NCBI GenBank assembly: GCA_041648175.1
Contig: JBAZPO010000010.1
Location: 5,001-69,000 of the forward strand
Reading direction: 5' to 3'
From: Desulfobaccales bacterium
GTDB taxonomy: Bacteria > Desulfobacterota > Desulfobaccia > Desulfobaccales > 0-14-0-80-60-11
DNA: 64,000 nucleotides
The translations under genes and the position numbers were made by a program. The stretch's first letter is position 1; each line of letters opens with the position of its first letter. Below, one piece after another: positions 7,877-17,151 of this stretch. A model generated the notes under the pieces. It did no database searches. It had not been told where the DNA came from and worked only from the letters and a program-made list of their open reading frames with translations.

Positions 7877-8842
7877 CTAAAACTTGGCGGCCATCACCTG
7901 CAAAACTCCCTCCAGAAGCCCGGCGTCGATTACCGTCAGGGAATCTTGCCGGCAGACCTCGAGGATGGTCAGGACGATCAAGGCTCCCGCCACCATGACC
8001 CCGGCCTTGGCGGGTTCGAGGCCGGCCAAGCGGGCTCGCTCAGATTCGGGCAAACTGGCCAACAATTCCGCCAGGGCCGCTATTTGAGGCCGGGTTAAGA
8101 CCAGATGGTTGACTTTATGGGCATCATATTGCCGTAACTGCAAGTGCATGGCCGCCAGCGTCGTGACCGCGCCGGCGGTACCCACCAGATGCGGGGCCGC
8201 GGGGAGGTGGGGCTTGATGGTCTCCTGGTAGAAAGCGCTCAGTTGGGCAGCCAGTTTATTTTTCAGGGCTGCCACCCTGGACGGCTGCGGCGGGTCGCCC
8301 AAGGGGGAGGCCTGGCTCAGGGTCAGAACCCCCAGAGGCAGGCTGGCCAAGATCGGGGCAAGGCCGGGCCGCACCAAGGCAAACTCGGAGCTGCCGCCGC
8401 CCACATCGAAGACCAGCACCGCCGGGGCCGCCAGCACGTTTGGGTTAAGTGCGGACAGCACCCCGGTAAGGGACAAACGGGCCTCTGCTTCCGGCGCCAG
8501 CACCTCCACGGTGAGTCCCAGAGAATTCCGAACCATATCCAGAAAGACCTGGCGGTTATTGCCCTGGCGGAGGGCCTGGGTGCCCACGGCCCGGTAGGCC
8601 TGCACGTCATGGGCCGCCATGACCTGCTTAAAGTCCTTCAGGGCCGCCAGGGTCCGGGCCAGGCCTTCCGGGTCCAATTCCCCAGTGGCGGCCAGCCCCT
8701 GCCCCAAACCGGTGATCTCGCGGCGGTGGAGAAGCACCCTGAACTTGCCGCCGGGCAGGGACTCGGCCACTGCCAGGCGCACGGTCAGGCTGCCAACGTC
8801 GATGGCGGCGAAATAGCGGAATAGAGAGGGCTCGGTCATCAT
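7877..8842 (-). CDS. Ppx/GppA-type exopolyphosphatase
   Basis: A 321-residue protein of the ASKHA phosphatase fold. It has phosphate-1 motif AAIDVGSLTVRLAVAE near residue 12 and phosphate-2 motif VLVFDVGGGSSEFALV near 145. GTAGAVTTLAAMHLQL near 220 is also typical. The length matches the short, N-terminal-domain-only Ppx/GppA proteins; the C-terminal HD domain of E. coli Ppx is absent. It hydrolyses polyphosphate and/or pppGpp; which one cannot be told. Start uncertain by one codon (ATGATG). It lies between guaB and hpt on the same strand, consistent with nucleotide and alarmone metabolism. Confidence 0.88.
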   Translation of the reverse strand: MMTEPSLFRYFAAIDVGSLTVRLAVAESLPGGKFRVLLHRREITGLGQGLAATGELDPEGLARTLAALKDFKQVMAAHDVQAYRAVGTQALRQGNNRQVFLDMVRNSLGLTVEVLAPEAEARLSLTGVLSALNPNVLAAPAVLVFDVGGGSSEFALVRPGLAPILASLPLGVLTLSQASPLGDPPQPSRVAALKNKLAAQLSAFYQETIKPHLPAAPHLVGTAGAVTTLAAMHLQLRQYDAHKVNHLVLTRPQIAALAELLASLPESERARLAGLEPAKAGVMVAGALIVLTILEVCRQDSLTVIDAGLLEGVLQVMAAKF

Positions 8843-8860
8843 TCAAATATTGTAATCGCT

Positions 8861-8889
8861 GTAGGGGCGGGTTTAAACCCCGCCCTCTA
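8861..8889. repeat. Short palindromic repeat (GTAGGGGCGGG family)
   Basis: GTAGGGGCGGG / CCCGCCCTCTA form a hairpin. The same sequence occurs at 44138-44166 as a near-perfect palindrome, and related hairpins lie near 23715, 34915, 59720 and 61620, always between genes. Confidence 0.75.
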
Positions 8890-8945
8890 TGGCGCAAGAA
8901 AAACGGGAAGCTGAAGAAGCAAGAGCGGATTATGCCTTGCCGCAA

Positions 8946-9470
8946 TCAATCCTTTTCAAGGACAAAAATTTCCGGCAGGGTGCGGCTCTGTTCGCCGCAA
9001 TCCAGACCGTAGCCCACCAGAAAGCCTTTTTCTATGGGAAAGCCCACGTAATCAAGGGGGACCTCCACTTCCCGGCGCTCTTTTTTGTCAATGAGGCAGC
9101 AGATTTTGACCGAGCGGGGCCGGTGGCTGGCCAGGTGACGTTTAAGGAAAGCCATGCTGAGACCTGTGTCGACAATATCCTCTACGATCAGGACATCCCG
9201 GTCCGTGAGAGATAGTTCCACGTCCTTGGTGATATGCACCTCGCCGGACGTGGTAGTGTCGGACCCGTAACTGCAAAGGCGCACAAAATCCACTTCCACG
9301 GAAAAAGGCAGGGCCCGCACCAGGTCGGCCATAAAAATGAACACCCCTTTCAGGACTCCCACCATGACCAGGTCCCGGCCGGTATAATCCCGGCCGATCT
9401 GCTCTCCCAGTTCCGCCACCCGCCGGGCAATAGCTTCTTTAGAGATGAGGCAACGCTTATTGGTACCCAT
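8946..9470 (-). CDS. hpt: Hypoxanthine phosphoribosyltransferase
   Basis: A 174-residue type I PRTase, which converts hypoxanthine or guanine plus PRPP to IMP/GMP. The PRPP-binding loop is DVLIVEDIVDTGLSM. VGVLKGVFIFMADLVRAL near residue 42 and DYVGFPIEKGFLVGYGLD near the C-terminus match the family. The ATG at 9470 (MGTNKRCLIS) is preferred over GTG 9485 because GGGGAGGG lies directly upstream of it. It is a salvage partner of guaB. Confidence 0.95.
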   Translation of the reverse strand: MGTNKRCLISKEAIARRVAELGEQIGRDYTGRDLVMVGVLKGVFIFMADLVRALPFSVEVDFVRLCSYGSDTTTSGEVHITKDVELSLTDRDVLIVEDIVDTGLSMAFLKRHLASHRPRSVKICCLIDKKERREVEVPLDYVGFPIEKGFLVGYGLDCGEQSRTLPEIFVLEKD

Positions 9471-9573
9471 GAATTCCCTCCCCACTGGACATAAAAATAA
9501 AGGAAGGGGAGGTCGTTGTCAAATCTTAGCGGAAGTTAGGGCGTGGCCACCGGAGCGGGAAACCGAGAGGTTG

Positions 9574-9639
9574 TGCCCAAGCGGAGCTTGGACGGAAAGT
9601 GGCGTTCCCAAGCCGGAGCTTGGGAACGAGGGCGTAAAA
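9574..9639 (+). repeat. Dispersed repeat (TGCCCAAG...GGGAACGAGGG)
   Basis: Two consecutive hairpins are built on CCAAGC.GAGCTTGG and TTCCCAAG..CTTGGGAA. A second copy with about 80% identity lies at 61652-61719. Confidence 0.72.
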
Positions 9640-9986
9640 CCAGGGCGTAAATCCGCCGAAAGCTACAATTTCCCTGGCCTGGGGGGAAGGGTAAGGGGGC
9701 TTTGGAAAGCCCCCTCTATATAAACTCTGCGAGTGTCTCAGTCACGGTCCAGGTTACTCAAAGTGTAGTGTAGACGCCATCGATCGTCCCCAGGCATGGA
9801 CGACAGAGGCCGGCTATCCCACAAGAGATTATCGCAGAGGTTGCCTCAGAAAAGTTGGGTTTTCTTTTATACTCATTGCCAAAAGTTTTTTCTGCTTTAC
9901 CCCTCACCCCGACTCTCCCCGGCAAGAGGAGAGGGGAATGAAGGAAAGAACTTTTGAGCTTCTTGCAAAATTGATAGACATTACGT

Positions 9987-10039
9987 GGTCGCAGGCTTTA
10001 GCCTACTTGAGCACAGGCTGGAAAGCCTGTGCTACTGGA
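9987..10039 (+). repeat. Dispersed repeat (GTGGTCGCAGGCTTTAGCC...)
   Basis: GTGGTCGCAGGCTTTAGCCT is followed by the palindrome GCACAGGCTGGAAAGCCTGTGC. A copy lies at 41996-42066 with a longer spacer. Both copies sit beside a CCCCTC-type hairpin repeat. Confidence 0.7.
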
Positions 10040-10046
10040 GCGCTTT

Positions 10047-12434
10047 TCAGTTGGCGGCTTTTTCTTCGTAGAGCTCCCAGGATTGCTGAAAAGCGTGGTC
10101 AAAGGAGCGCTCCCGGACATAATCCCGGGCCAGCCGGCCCATCTCCTTTAAATTCTCGGGATCGGCAATCAGCTTCTCCACGGCCTGACGCAAGGCGGCT
10201 TCGTCATGCGCGGGGATAATGAGGCCGGTTTGGCCGGGGAGGACATTTTCCCGGGGACCCCCTGAATCGGTGACAATCACGGGCAGGCCCGAAGCCTGGG
10301 CCTCCAACACCACGTTGCCAAAGGTATCCGTGGCGCTGGGAAAGAGGAACAGGTCACAGGAAGCATAGACCTCCGCCAGGTCTTCCCCTTCGAGGTAGCC
10401 GGTAAACAGGCAGGGAGTGTCCGCTAAATCCTGGCGCATCTCTTCCAGATAAGGACCGTCGCCCACCACCACCAGGTGGAGATCGGCATGGGTCTGGGTC
10501 AAAGTCTTGAAGGCGCGCCCCAAGAGCTCCAGGTCCTTTTCTTTGGAGACCCGGCCCACATAGAGGAGCTTCGTGCCCTCCGCCAGGTGATAACGGCTTT
10601 GCAGGAAGCCGTTGCGTTTGTCCGGATTGAAGCGCTGGACATCGACTCCCCGGGGATAGACCTTCATTTTATCAGGGTTAATGCCTTTGGCGGCCAGTTC
10701 CTCGGCCGTGCTCCGGGAGGGCACATAGACCACATCCATCTGGTTATAAAACCAGACGATGTACTTCCACATCAGGTCAACCATGATGCCGTCATCCGTG
10801 AGGTACTGGGCATACTGGGGAAGCGCGGTGTGATAGGTGCCCCAAATGGGGAGTTGCAGCATGCGGGCCACGGCCAGGGCGGTGAGTCCCATGGGGCCCG
10901 GCGTGGCGGCCTTAATATGGGTAAAATTGTTTTTATAGCAATAATTGAGGATCTCCAAAACCGGCGGATGAAAGAGTTTCTGCTCCTTATACTCCGGCAA
11001 GTGAAAGACCCCGATGGGGGTGAAGCTCTTGACGCCTTTTTGGTGCGCATGCCCGGCTTTGTCACAGGTGATGATGGTGTATTTTTTGTTGGCCTGCACC
11101 GCGGCTTCAACCTGGCGCTGCAACGTGAGGCCCACCCCGTTGATTTCATAGAAAGTGTCGGTGAAATGGGCCAGCTTGATGCGGTCCGACTGAGGGACCC
11201 GGGAATGCTTGCCTTCTAAGAAGCGGTCGACGATCTCCTGGCCCAGTTGCCGGTCCCCGGCAAAGGAAGTGTAGGCGGCGAAGTAAGGTGACAATCCCAT
11301 GTAGACCAGCCCGCTGGAAGTAATGGAATTCACTAATTCAATAAAATGGGCACCCGTTAAGGCCTTGCGGAAACTCTTGTTGAATTGCTTTAAAATATTC
11401 ACCGAAACCATATTGATGATCTCATACCATTTATTCTCCGTGCCGCCATTCAATTCTATACACGGGATCTTCGCAACTTCGTCGGTAATTAAGGATATGA
11501 TGGAATCATCTTTGGGGGTGCATTTAACCATATTGCGAATTTTGTTACCGATATAATACAACGTAGAAAAACCCGCTTTCTGCTCGAAATTCGAATCTAG
11601 TATTCTTTCAAAAACTTGAGAAAAAATATTGGAATAAGAATGGTTGTCACCCAACTTGTATTTACTTTTATAAAACTGATAGGCAATGCTGTAGATGTTA
11701 TAGGCCAGGGTTAAGGGGGTGGAGGCCTGGCCGCGGATTTCCGCCCGGCCCTGGTTCAGTCCCCGGAAATACTCGGTGAGATTAGGCGCCATTTCCACTT
11801 CGGTAAACATCCGGGCAATATTGATGGAGCTGTGATCGTCGGACCCCCCGGTGAAATTCTTTTCCCAAGGGTTGGGAAACGGCGGGGTCAGCTTGTAGGT
11901 CTCCATCATTTTATCCATATCAGCGGGGGAGAGAATGGACAAAATAATCTTTAGCCAATCATTCAAACGGGCATCCCGCGCCCCATTCAGTTCGAAGTTT
12001 TTGAACAACAGGAGCAGCTGCTCGAAATGGGCCAGGGTAAGGCGATTATTCACCGCCCAGATGGGATGGGCCAGGGTGTGGGTAATCTCTTCTTCATTGA
12101 GATAAGCCACCAGATCAAAGATGTTGGTCCGGGCTTTCTGGATATCCGCATGTTGCCGTTCATCGATCTGATACACCGGGATGTGCACCTTACAGCCGTC
12201 CGGGAAATAACTGGTCACTTCCTCGCTGATGAAGGTATCGGGCAGATGGCAGATTTCCAGAACACCCTGGATGGTGTTGTGGTCGGTAATGGTGACCGCG
12301 GTCATGCCTTTTTCTTTGGCAATGCGATAGATCGCCAACGGTTCCGTGTAGCATTCCTGGCAGCCCAATTTTTGCAACACCCATTGAGACGGCCGCGTGG
12401 AATATTTGGAATGGACATGCAAGTCGATCTTCAT
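10047..12434 (-). CDS. PHP domain-glycosyltransferase (GT4) fusion
   Basis: A 795-residue protein. Residues 1 to about 250 are a PHP metal-dependent phosphoesterase domain (DLHVHSKYS, TITDHNTIQG, GSDDHSS). Residues about 400-795 are a GT-B family 4 glycosyltransferase (KLLYVGRVSKEKDLELL, HLVVVGDGPYLEE, FPSATDTFGNVVLEAQASG). The middle part (260-390) matches nothing I recognise. A nucleotide-sugar or phospho-sugar substrate is likely; the product is unknown. GGAGGG precedes the ATG. The start is 31 bases from the stop of psd on the same strand, so psd, the upstream methyltransferase and this gene may form an envelope-lipid operon. Confidence 0.88.
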   Translation of the reverse strand: MKIDLHVHSKYSTRPSQWVLQKLGCQECYTEPLAIYRIAKEKGMTAVTITDHNTIQGVLEICHLPDTFISEEVTSYFPDGCKVHIPVYQIDERQHADIQKARTNIFDLVAYLNEEEITHTLAHPIWAVNNRLTLAHFEQLLLLFKNFELNGARDARLNDWLKIILSILSPADMDKMMETYKLTPPFPNPWEKNFTGGSDDHSSINIARMFTEVEMAPNLTEYFRGLNQGRAEIRGQASTPLTLAYNIYSIAYQFYKSKYKLGDNHSYSNIFSQVFERILDSNFEQKAGFSTLYYIGNKIRNMVKCTPKDDSIISLITDEVAKIPCIELNGGTENKWYEIINMVSVNILKQFNKSFRKALTGAHFIELVNSITSSGLVYMGLSPYFAAYTSFAGDRQLGQEIVDRFLEGKHSRVPQSDRIKLAHFTDTFYEINGVGLTLQRQVEAAVQANKKYTIITCDKAGHAHQKGVKSFTPIGVFHLPEYKEQKLFHPPVLEILNYCYKNNFTHIKAATPGPMGLTALAVARMLQLPIWGTYHTALPQYAQYLTDDGIMVDLMWKYIVWFYNQMDVVYVPSRSTAEELAAKGINPDKMKVYPRGVDVQRFNPDKRNGFLQSRYHLAEGTKLLYVGRVSKEKDLELLGRAFKTLTQTHADLHLVVVGDGPYLEEMRQDLADTPCLFTGYLEGEDLAEVYASCDLFLFPSATDTFGNVVLEAQASGLPVIVTDSGGPRENVLPGQTGLIIPAHDEAALRQAVEKLIADPENLKEMGRLARDYVRERSFDHAFQQSWELYEEKAAN

Positions 12435-12465
12435 GGTCCCTCCTGCTGGTCAAGTGACTGATAAA

Positions 12466-13152
12466 TTAGTTGATTAATATAGTTTCCCCAGCCCGCACTT
12501 TATCTCCCGGTTGGACCACGACCTGCATGCCAGCGACTTGCGGCACCACCAGATCCACCTGAGAGCCGATGCGGATCATGCCGAAGGTGACGCCTTTTTC
12601 CAGAAGTTGCCCAACCCGGACATAACTGTCGATGCCCCGGACGCTTTTGCCGGCAATTTGCACGACGTAATAGGGCAGTGCTTTTTCTTTGAATTTGCCC
12701 CAGAGCCTGGTCACCGTCCTCTCGTTGCTTAAAATGTGCAGGGAGTTCGTATAGAAGGGCGGGCGGCGCAAGAGGGTGCGCCAATGCATGGAGGCCATGC
12801 AGCGGTTTTTAAACAGAGGCGGGTGATGATGGACGAACTCAACGCGGCCGGCCAGGGGGACCCGGTTATAATGGACGCTGAAGGGGCTCATAAAGATGCC
12901 CACCAGGATCTTGGGCAGGGCCAGGTCTTCCCGCACGATATCCGCGACCCGGGCCTGCACCCCCTGCTTGATGGTGATGACGTCTTGTTCGGGGGCGATC
13001 CCTTTGACATAGACCACGGTGCCGTCGGCCGGGCTCACGATGTTTTCACCCAGCGGTGCCACCCGGTCGGGGTTGCGAAAAAACCAGACGTAACGCCAAT
13101 AAAGGAAACCAGCCAGGATGAGGGTCCCGGTGATGAGCAACCCCGGAATCAT
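12466..13152 (-). CDS. psd: Phosphatidylserine decarboxylase (short, archaeal-type)
   Basis: A 228-residue proenzyme. One N-terminal membrane segment (GLLITGTLILAGFLYWRYV) is followed by the RNPDRV and SPADGTVVYV motifs and FMSPFSVHYNRVPLAG. Near residue 197 the self-cleavage site is the G-S of MIRIGSQVDLVVP, where Ser becomes the pyruvoyl group. It makes phosphatidylethanolamine from phosphatidylserine at the inner membrane. No pssA is adjacent here. It overlaps the upstream methyltransferase gene by four bases (ATGA). Confidence 0.92.
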   Translation of the reverse strand: MIPGLLITGTLILAGFLYWRYVWFFRNPDRVAPLGENIVSPADGTVVYVKGIAPEQDVITIKQGVQARVADIVREDLALPKILVGIFMSPFSVHYNRVPLAGRVEFVHHHPPLFKNRCMASMHWRTLLRRPPFYTNSLHILSNERTVTRLWGKFKEKALPYYVVQIAGKSVRGIDSYVRVGQLLEKGVTFGMIRIGSQVDLVVPQVAGMQVVVQPGDKVRAGETILIN

Positions 13153-13904
13153 AGGAGTTTCTTGCCAAAGGCGGCGTCCTTGACACGGACAAGGGCCACC
13201 CCGGAGGAAAAGGGGAAATTGATCAGCTCAAAATGGTCTTCCTGCTTGTTGAGGAAGTTCAGCCATTTTTTGACGCCCGCGTGTTTGATCAGTTCCCGGA
13301 TATAGATGTTGGTGTCATGGAGAAAGATGTAGGTATTCTTGTGGGATTGCTCCAAGACCTGCAGGAAGTCGTATTTAACATCTTTAAAGGCATGGCTGCC
13401 ATCGATGAAGGCCAGATCAATGGGAGGCAGGTTGAAGCTGGGATACGCCGGAAAGAATTCATCACTGCGCCGGCGGTGGTGGGTGACAATATTTTCCAGC
13501 CCGAAGCGTTGAAAGTGGCGCTGCACCTGGTCCGCATCACTCCACATGCCGCGCCCGCCGATGGTATGCAGGGGACCGTCCTTGATCAAGGAGTAGGCAG
13601 GATCGATAAAGGTGAGCATCCCCCTGGCGTTGTCTTTGAGCCCCAGAGCCAGACAGACGACGCTGTAACCGTAGCCGGAGCCGATGACTACGATATGCTT
13701 GGGTTTGAGAGCCCGCACGACGCCATAATAAATAAAACCAAAGCCTAAATTGAGCTTTTTACTATTTTCATTATGTCCAAAAGGTTTGGCAAATTGAAAA
13801 ACATCCCGAAGCAGGTCTTCATTTAAACTGAAGTACTCTTTTTTCTGTCCAACCCCATTCTCACTAGATTCTTTATGTTTGGTCTTGAGATTCATAAAGT
13901 TCAT
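13149..13904 (-). CDS. Class I SAM methyltransferase (Methyltransf_24-like)
   Basis: A 251-residue protein. Motif I is HIVVIGSGYGYSVVCLALGL near residue 70; an acidic motif II is MLTFIDPAYS and a post-II region is IDLAFIDGSHAFKDVKYDF. This IDG-S-H signature is typical of Methyltransf_24 / cephalosporin-hydroxylase-like enzymes acting on sugars or natural products. The substrate is unknown. AGGGGAG precedes the ATG. It is translationally coupled to psd. Confidence 0.75.
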   Translation of the reverse strand: MNFMNLKTKHKESSENGVGQKKEYFSLNEDLLRDVFQFAKPFGHNENSKKLNLGFGFIYYGVVRALKPKHIVVIGSGYGYSVVCLALGLKDNARGMLTFIDPAYSLIKDGPLHTIGGRGMWSDADQVQRHFQRFGLENIVTHHRRRSDEFFPAYPSFNLPPIDLAFIDGSHAFKDVKYDFLQVLEQSHKNTYIFLHDTNIYIRELIKHAGVKKWLNFLNKQEDHFELINFPFSSGVALVRVKDAAFGKKLL

Positions 13905-14547
13905 TATGCTCCCCTTTGTACAGAGAAAATAACACCCTTAATATTACTTAAATCGTTGTTGCCTGAACTAGCCTGACATTCTTTAGACAATACTTACAAC
14001 AGTTGTATTTCAAAAAAATGTTTATCTGGTTATTTTTTGGTTATGGGGATACGGGGATTTGTGAGGCGATTCGGGCCAGTCTTATGGCGAGGTGAGGCGG
14101 TGCGGCAAATGCTGCTGGGAGGCTCGTGGATCTCCTCCCTAAGCGAGGTCGCCAGGACCTGTATAATCTATTGGTGTAGTTAGTTTGGTGGTACAATAAA
14201 TCGGGATAATTGCATCACTGCGGGGAAGAGAATAAAGGATCGGCCGGTCCGATATGACCTTGCCAAGCAGCAGTTTAAACCCCATTATGTATAAAGAGTA
14301 ATTGCCCGGATCGCTGGCTCATCTCCATCGAAGGCGGAACGAACGCCTGTCGATTCTTTGAGGGCGGGCGGCTGGCGGGTTTGAGGGAAGCAATCGCCTT
14401 TTCTTGAAAAGATGCTTCGAGGAGCCTGCAAAACGACTGTTTGTCATCCTGAGCGCAGCGAAGGATCTCATGCCTTTTGAGATTCTTCGGTCGCTTTGCT
14501 CTCTCAGAATGACAGGGATATGAACGTTGGAAGAGAATTAAAAAAGG
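13905..14547. other. Divergent intergenic region
   Basis: No gene is supported in these 643 bases between the divergent methyltransferase/psd operon and ubiE. It is AT-rich near 13920-14040 (likely promoters) and carries a palindromic repeat at 14442-14514. An ORF on the minus strand (14275-14727) is antisense to ubiE and looks like a shadow. Confidence 0.6.
14442..14514. repeat. Palindromic repeat (TGTCATCCTGAGCGCAGCG type)
   Basis: TGTCATCCTGAG...AAGGATCTCA pairs with TGAGATTCTTCGG...CTCAGAATGACA. This intergenic palindrome is widespread in bacterial genomes. Partial copies lie near 5673, 41285 and 41920. Confidence 0.75.
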
Positions 14548-15336
14548 ATGGACATGGCATCTGAGCCTGGAATCGAAGAATTGACGGACCACCAAAACCA
14601 GACGGCCTATTTCGGCTATCGCCAGGTGAGTGCGGCGGAAAAAGGCAAACTGGTGCACCAGCACTTCGACACGGTGGCTCGAAGATACGACTTGCTGAAT
14701 AGCCTCCTGAGTTTCGGGATGCACCACCTCTGGAAACGGGCCGCGGTGCGGATGATGGGCTTAAAACCCGGGGACCGGGTCATCGACGTCTGCGGTGGCA
14801 CCGCCGACCTGGCTATCCGGGCCGCGCGCCTCATCGGCAGCAGCGGGCGAGTGACCGTTTATGACATCAACTGGGCCATGATGGCCGCGGGGTGGCCCAA
14901 AGTGGTCAAATCTAACCTGGCGCCCCGCATCAACTATATCCAGGGGGATGCCGAGCTAGTGTCCTGCCCGGATGCGAGCTTTGACGCGGCCATGGTGGGG
15001 TTCGGCATTCGCAACCTGACCCGCCCCGAGGTGGGTTTTCAAGAAATTTTCCGGGTCTTGAAGCCGGGCGGGACCATGATGTGCCTGGAGTTCTCCAAGC
15101 CCAAGACCGCCTGGTTCCGTTGGCTCTACGACCTTTACTCGTTTTATATCATGCCCGCCATGGGCAAAATTATGGTAGGGTCCTGGGAGGCCTACACCTA
15201 TCTCCCGGAGTCCATCCGCATGTTCTCCCAACCCGAAGAATTGACTGCGACCCTGGAGGAAATCGGTTTTACCCAGGTCCGGTACCGCCGTCTGACCAAC
15301 GGTATCGCGGTGATCTACCTGGGGGTAAAGCCATGA
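14548..15336 (+). CDS. ubiE: UbiE/MenG-type quinone C-methyltransferase
   Basis: A 262-residue SAM methyltransferase. It has the UbiE start region (KGKLVHQHFDTVARRYDLLNSLLSFGMHHLWKR), motif I VIDVCGGTADLAIRAA (diverged from the usual DVxxGTGD), GDAELVSCPDASFDAAMVGFGIRNL and the signature RVLKPGGTMMCLEFSKPK. It probably methylates demethylmenaquinone, since such organisms use menaquinone. A four-base overlap with the next methyltransferase gene suggests they act in one pathway. Confidence 0.9.
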   Translation: MDMASEPGIEELTDHQNQTAYFGYRQVSAAEKGKLVHQHFDTVARRYDLLNSLLSFGMHHLWKRAAVRMMGLKPGDRVIDVCGGTADLAIRAARLIGSSGRVTVYDINWAMMAAGWPKVVKSNLAPRINYIQGDAELVSCPDASFDAAMVGFGIRNLTRPEVGFQEIFRVLKPGGTMMCLEFSKPKTAWFRWLYDLYSFYIMPAMGKIMVGSWEAYTYLPESIRMFSQPEELTATLEEIGFTQVRYRRLTNGIAVIYLGVKP

Positions 15337-15950
15337 AAATCAACTGGGCTGAACGCTTGATGGTCAACAGCCCCGTCCGGATTATGGTCCAGCGCCTGAT
15401 CATTAAGTGGATCAAGGGGGTAACCAGGATCGCACCCGAGGCCCGAGTCCTGGAAATAGGCTGCGGCCGGGGCGCCGGGGCCTGTATGATTGCCGAAGAG
15501 TTTAATCCGGCCATGCTGCACGCCTTCGACCTCGATCACCAGATGATTCTCATGGCCGGGCGCTATCTGAAGCCTGCACACAAAGAAAAAATTTCCCTCT
15601 ACGTGGGGGATGCGCTCAGGCTGCCGTATCGAGACGGAGTTCTGGACGCAGTGTTCGGCTTCGGGGTGCTGCACCATCTACCGGATTGGCAGGGCGGCCT
15701 GAAGGAAATCGCCCGGGTCTTAAAGCCTGGAGGCATCTATTTCCTGGAGGAGTTTTATCCTCAGCTCTACCAGAACTTTGTGGCCCGGCGCATCTTCCTG
15801 CACCCGGAACACAACCGCTTTTACAGCCACGACCTGCATCAGGCCCTGACCGACGAGGGCTTCAGGATTCAGGGCCGCCTGGAGCAAAAAATGTTTGGTA
15901 TCCTGGCGGTGGCCGTGAAGAGGGGGTTAGGGGTTAGACAGTGCGCCTGA
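15333..15950 (+). CDS. Class I SAM methyltransferase
   Basis: A 205-residue protein. Motif I is VLEIGCGRGAGACMIAEEF, motif II HAFDLDHQMI, and later GDALRLPYRDGVLDAVFGFGVLHHL and RVLKPGGIYFLEEFYP. The ATG at 15333 overlaps the ubiE stop (ATGA). A longer reading frame upstream lies inside ubiE and is discarded. The substrate is unknown. Its place suggests quinone or lipid methylation, but that is inference. Confidence 0.85.
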   Translation: MKINWAERLMVNSPVRIMVQRLIIKWIKGVTRIAPEARVLEIGCGRGAGACMIAEEFNPAMLHAFDLDHQMILMAGRYLKPAHKEKISLYVGDALRLPYRDGVLDAVFGFGVLHHLPDWQGGLKEIARVLKPGGIYFLEEFYPQLYQNFVARRIFLHPEHNRFYSHDLHQALTDEGFRIQGRLEQKMFGILAVAVKRGLGVRQCA

Positions 15951-15999
15951 AAATCTCTGATTTTGCGGAAAGTTGACCGCTATCTTAAGGGGAAGAACC

Positions 16000-16962
16000 A
16001 TGAAGGCGATTCGCGTCCATGCATACGGCGATCCGGAAGTTATGGGTCTGGAAACTGTTGCCGAGCCCGAACCTGGGGCCGGGCAGGTATTGGTGCGGGT
16101 TTACGCCGTTGGGGTGAATCCGGTGGAGACCTATATCCGGTCCGGCATTTACCCCCAAGGTGCGCCCTTGCCCTATACGCCGGGCACCGATGCCGCGGGC
16201 GTGGTGGAGGCAGTGGGCGTCGGGGTGAGCCGGGTGGAATTGGGCGACCGGGTCTATACCTCCCATAGCGAGAGCGGCACGTATGCCGAAAAGGCCCTGT
16301 GCCAGGAGTCCCAGGTCCATCCTTTGCCGGAAGGCGTCTCTTTTGAGCAGGGGGCCGGGGTCACGGTGCCCTATGCGGCGGCCTACCGCGCCTTGTTCCA
16401 ACGGGCTCGGGCCATGGCGGGCGAGGTGGTGCTGGTCCACGGCGCCAGCGGCGGGGTGGGCGTGGCTGCGGTGCAGTTGGGGGCCGCGTTCGGCCTGACC
16501 GTCATCGGCACCGCAGGCACCGAGGAGGGCCGGACCCTCACCACGGTGCAGGGAGCCCAGCACGTCCTGGACCATCATGATCCCGACCATTATAAGCAAG
16601 CCCTGGCCCTCACCGAGGAGCGCGGCGTCGATATTATCCTGGAGATGCTGGCCAAGGAGAACCTGGGAGATGACCTGAAAATCCTGGCCAACGGCGGCCG
16701 CGTGGTGGTCATCGGCACCCGGGGCACGGTAACCATCGACCCCCGGGACACCATCGCCAAAGAGACCAGCATCCTGGGCATGTATATCTGGAACGCGAGT
16801 GAAAAAGAGACCGCCAGCATTCACGCCGCACTGGGGGCCGGCCTGGCCAATGGCACTTTGCGACCCATCATCGGCAAAAAACTGCCCCTGTGCGAGGCCG
16901 CCCGGGCTCACCACGAAGTCATAGAAGCCAAGGCCTACGGTAAGATCGTGCTGATTCCTTGA
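16000..16962 (+). CDS. qor: NADPH:quinone reductase (zinc-free MDR family)
   Basis: A 320-residue medium-chain dehydrogenase/reductase. It has a GroES-like N-terminus (MKAIRVHAYGDPEVMGLE, VGVNPVETYIRSG) and an NADPH-binding Rossmann motif VLVHGASGGVGVAAVQLGAA. The catalytic-zinc Cys/His set is absent, as in quinone oxidoreductases. The ATG at 16000 has AAGGGGAAG just upstream and gives the standard N-terminus, so the longer frame from 15973 is not used. It is likely a one- or two-electron quinone or enone reductase. Confidence 0.88.
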   Translation: MKAIRVHAYGDPEVMGLETVAEPEPGAGQVLVRVYAVGVNPVETYIRSGIYPQGAPLPYTPGTDAAGVVEAVGVGVSRVELGDRVYTSHSESGTYAEKALCQESQVHPLPEGVSFEQGAGVTVPYAAAYRALFQRARAMAGEVVLVHGASGGVGVAAVQLGAAFGLTVIGTAGTEEGRTLTTVQGAQHVLDHHDPDHYKQALALTEERGVDIILEMLAKENLGDDLKILANGGRVVVIGTRGTVTIDPRDTIAKETSILGMYIWNASEKETASIHAALGAGLANGTLRPIIGKKLPLCEAARAHHEVIEAKAYGKIVLIP

Positions 16963-17151
16963 AAAGTGGGGGAAGGTCGGGTATTTTCATATTTTCAATA
17001 AGTTTGCCCGCCTCCCCTCACCCCCCTTATCTGTCAAGCTCCCGCGGCCGGTTGTTGGTTGTTGACACTGCTTGAGAAGCACTTATCCTTGTTTAAAATA
17101 CGTAAAAAACTCAGGCCCGTTTAGGGCTTCAAGGCCTCTCAAGGTGCGCGG

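Larger units (their letters stand above)
9471..10046. other. Intergenic region with three dispersed repeats
   Basis: There is no credible gene in these 576 bases. It holds a hairpin-rich repeat at 9574-9639 (second copy at 61652-61719), a CCCCTCACCCC/GAGGGG hairpin repeat at 9875-9960, and a repeat at 9987-10039 also found at 41996-42066. It separates hpt from the convergent-side PHP/glycosyltransferase gene. Confidence 0.7.

Noticed and set aside
14275..14727. ORF of 150 codons on the minus strand over the start of ubiE
   Set aside because: It is antisense to a well-supported ubiE gene and crosses a palindromic repeat. It has no recognisable domain.
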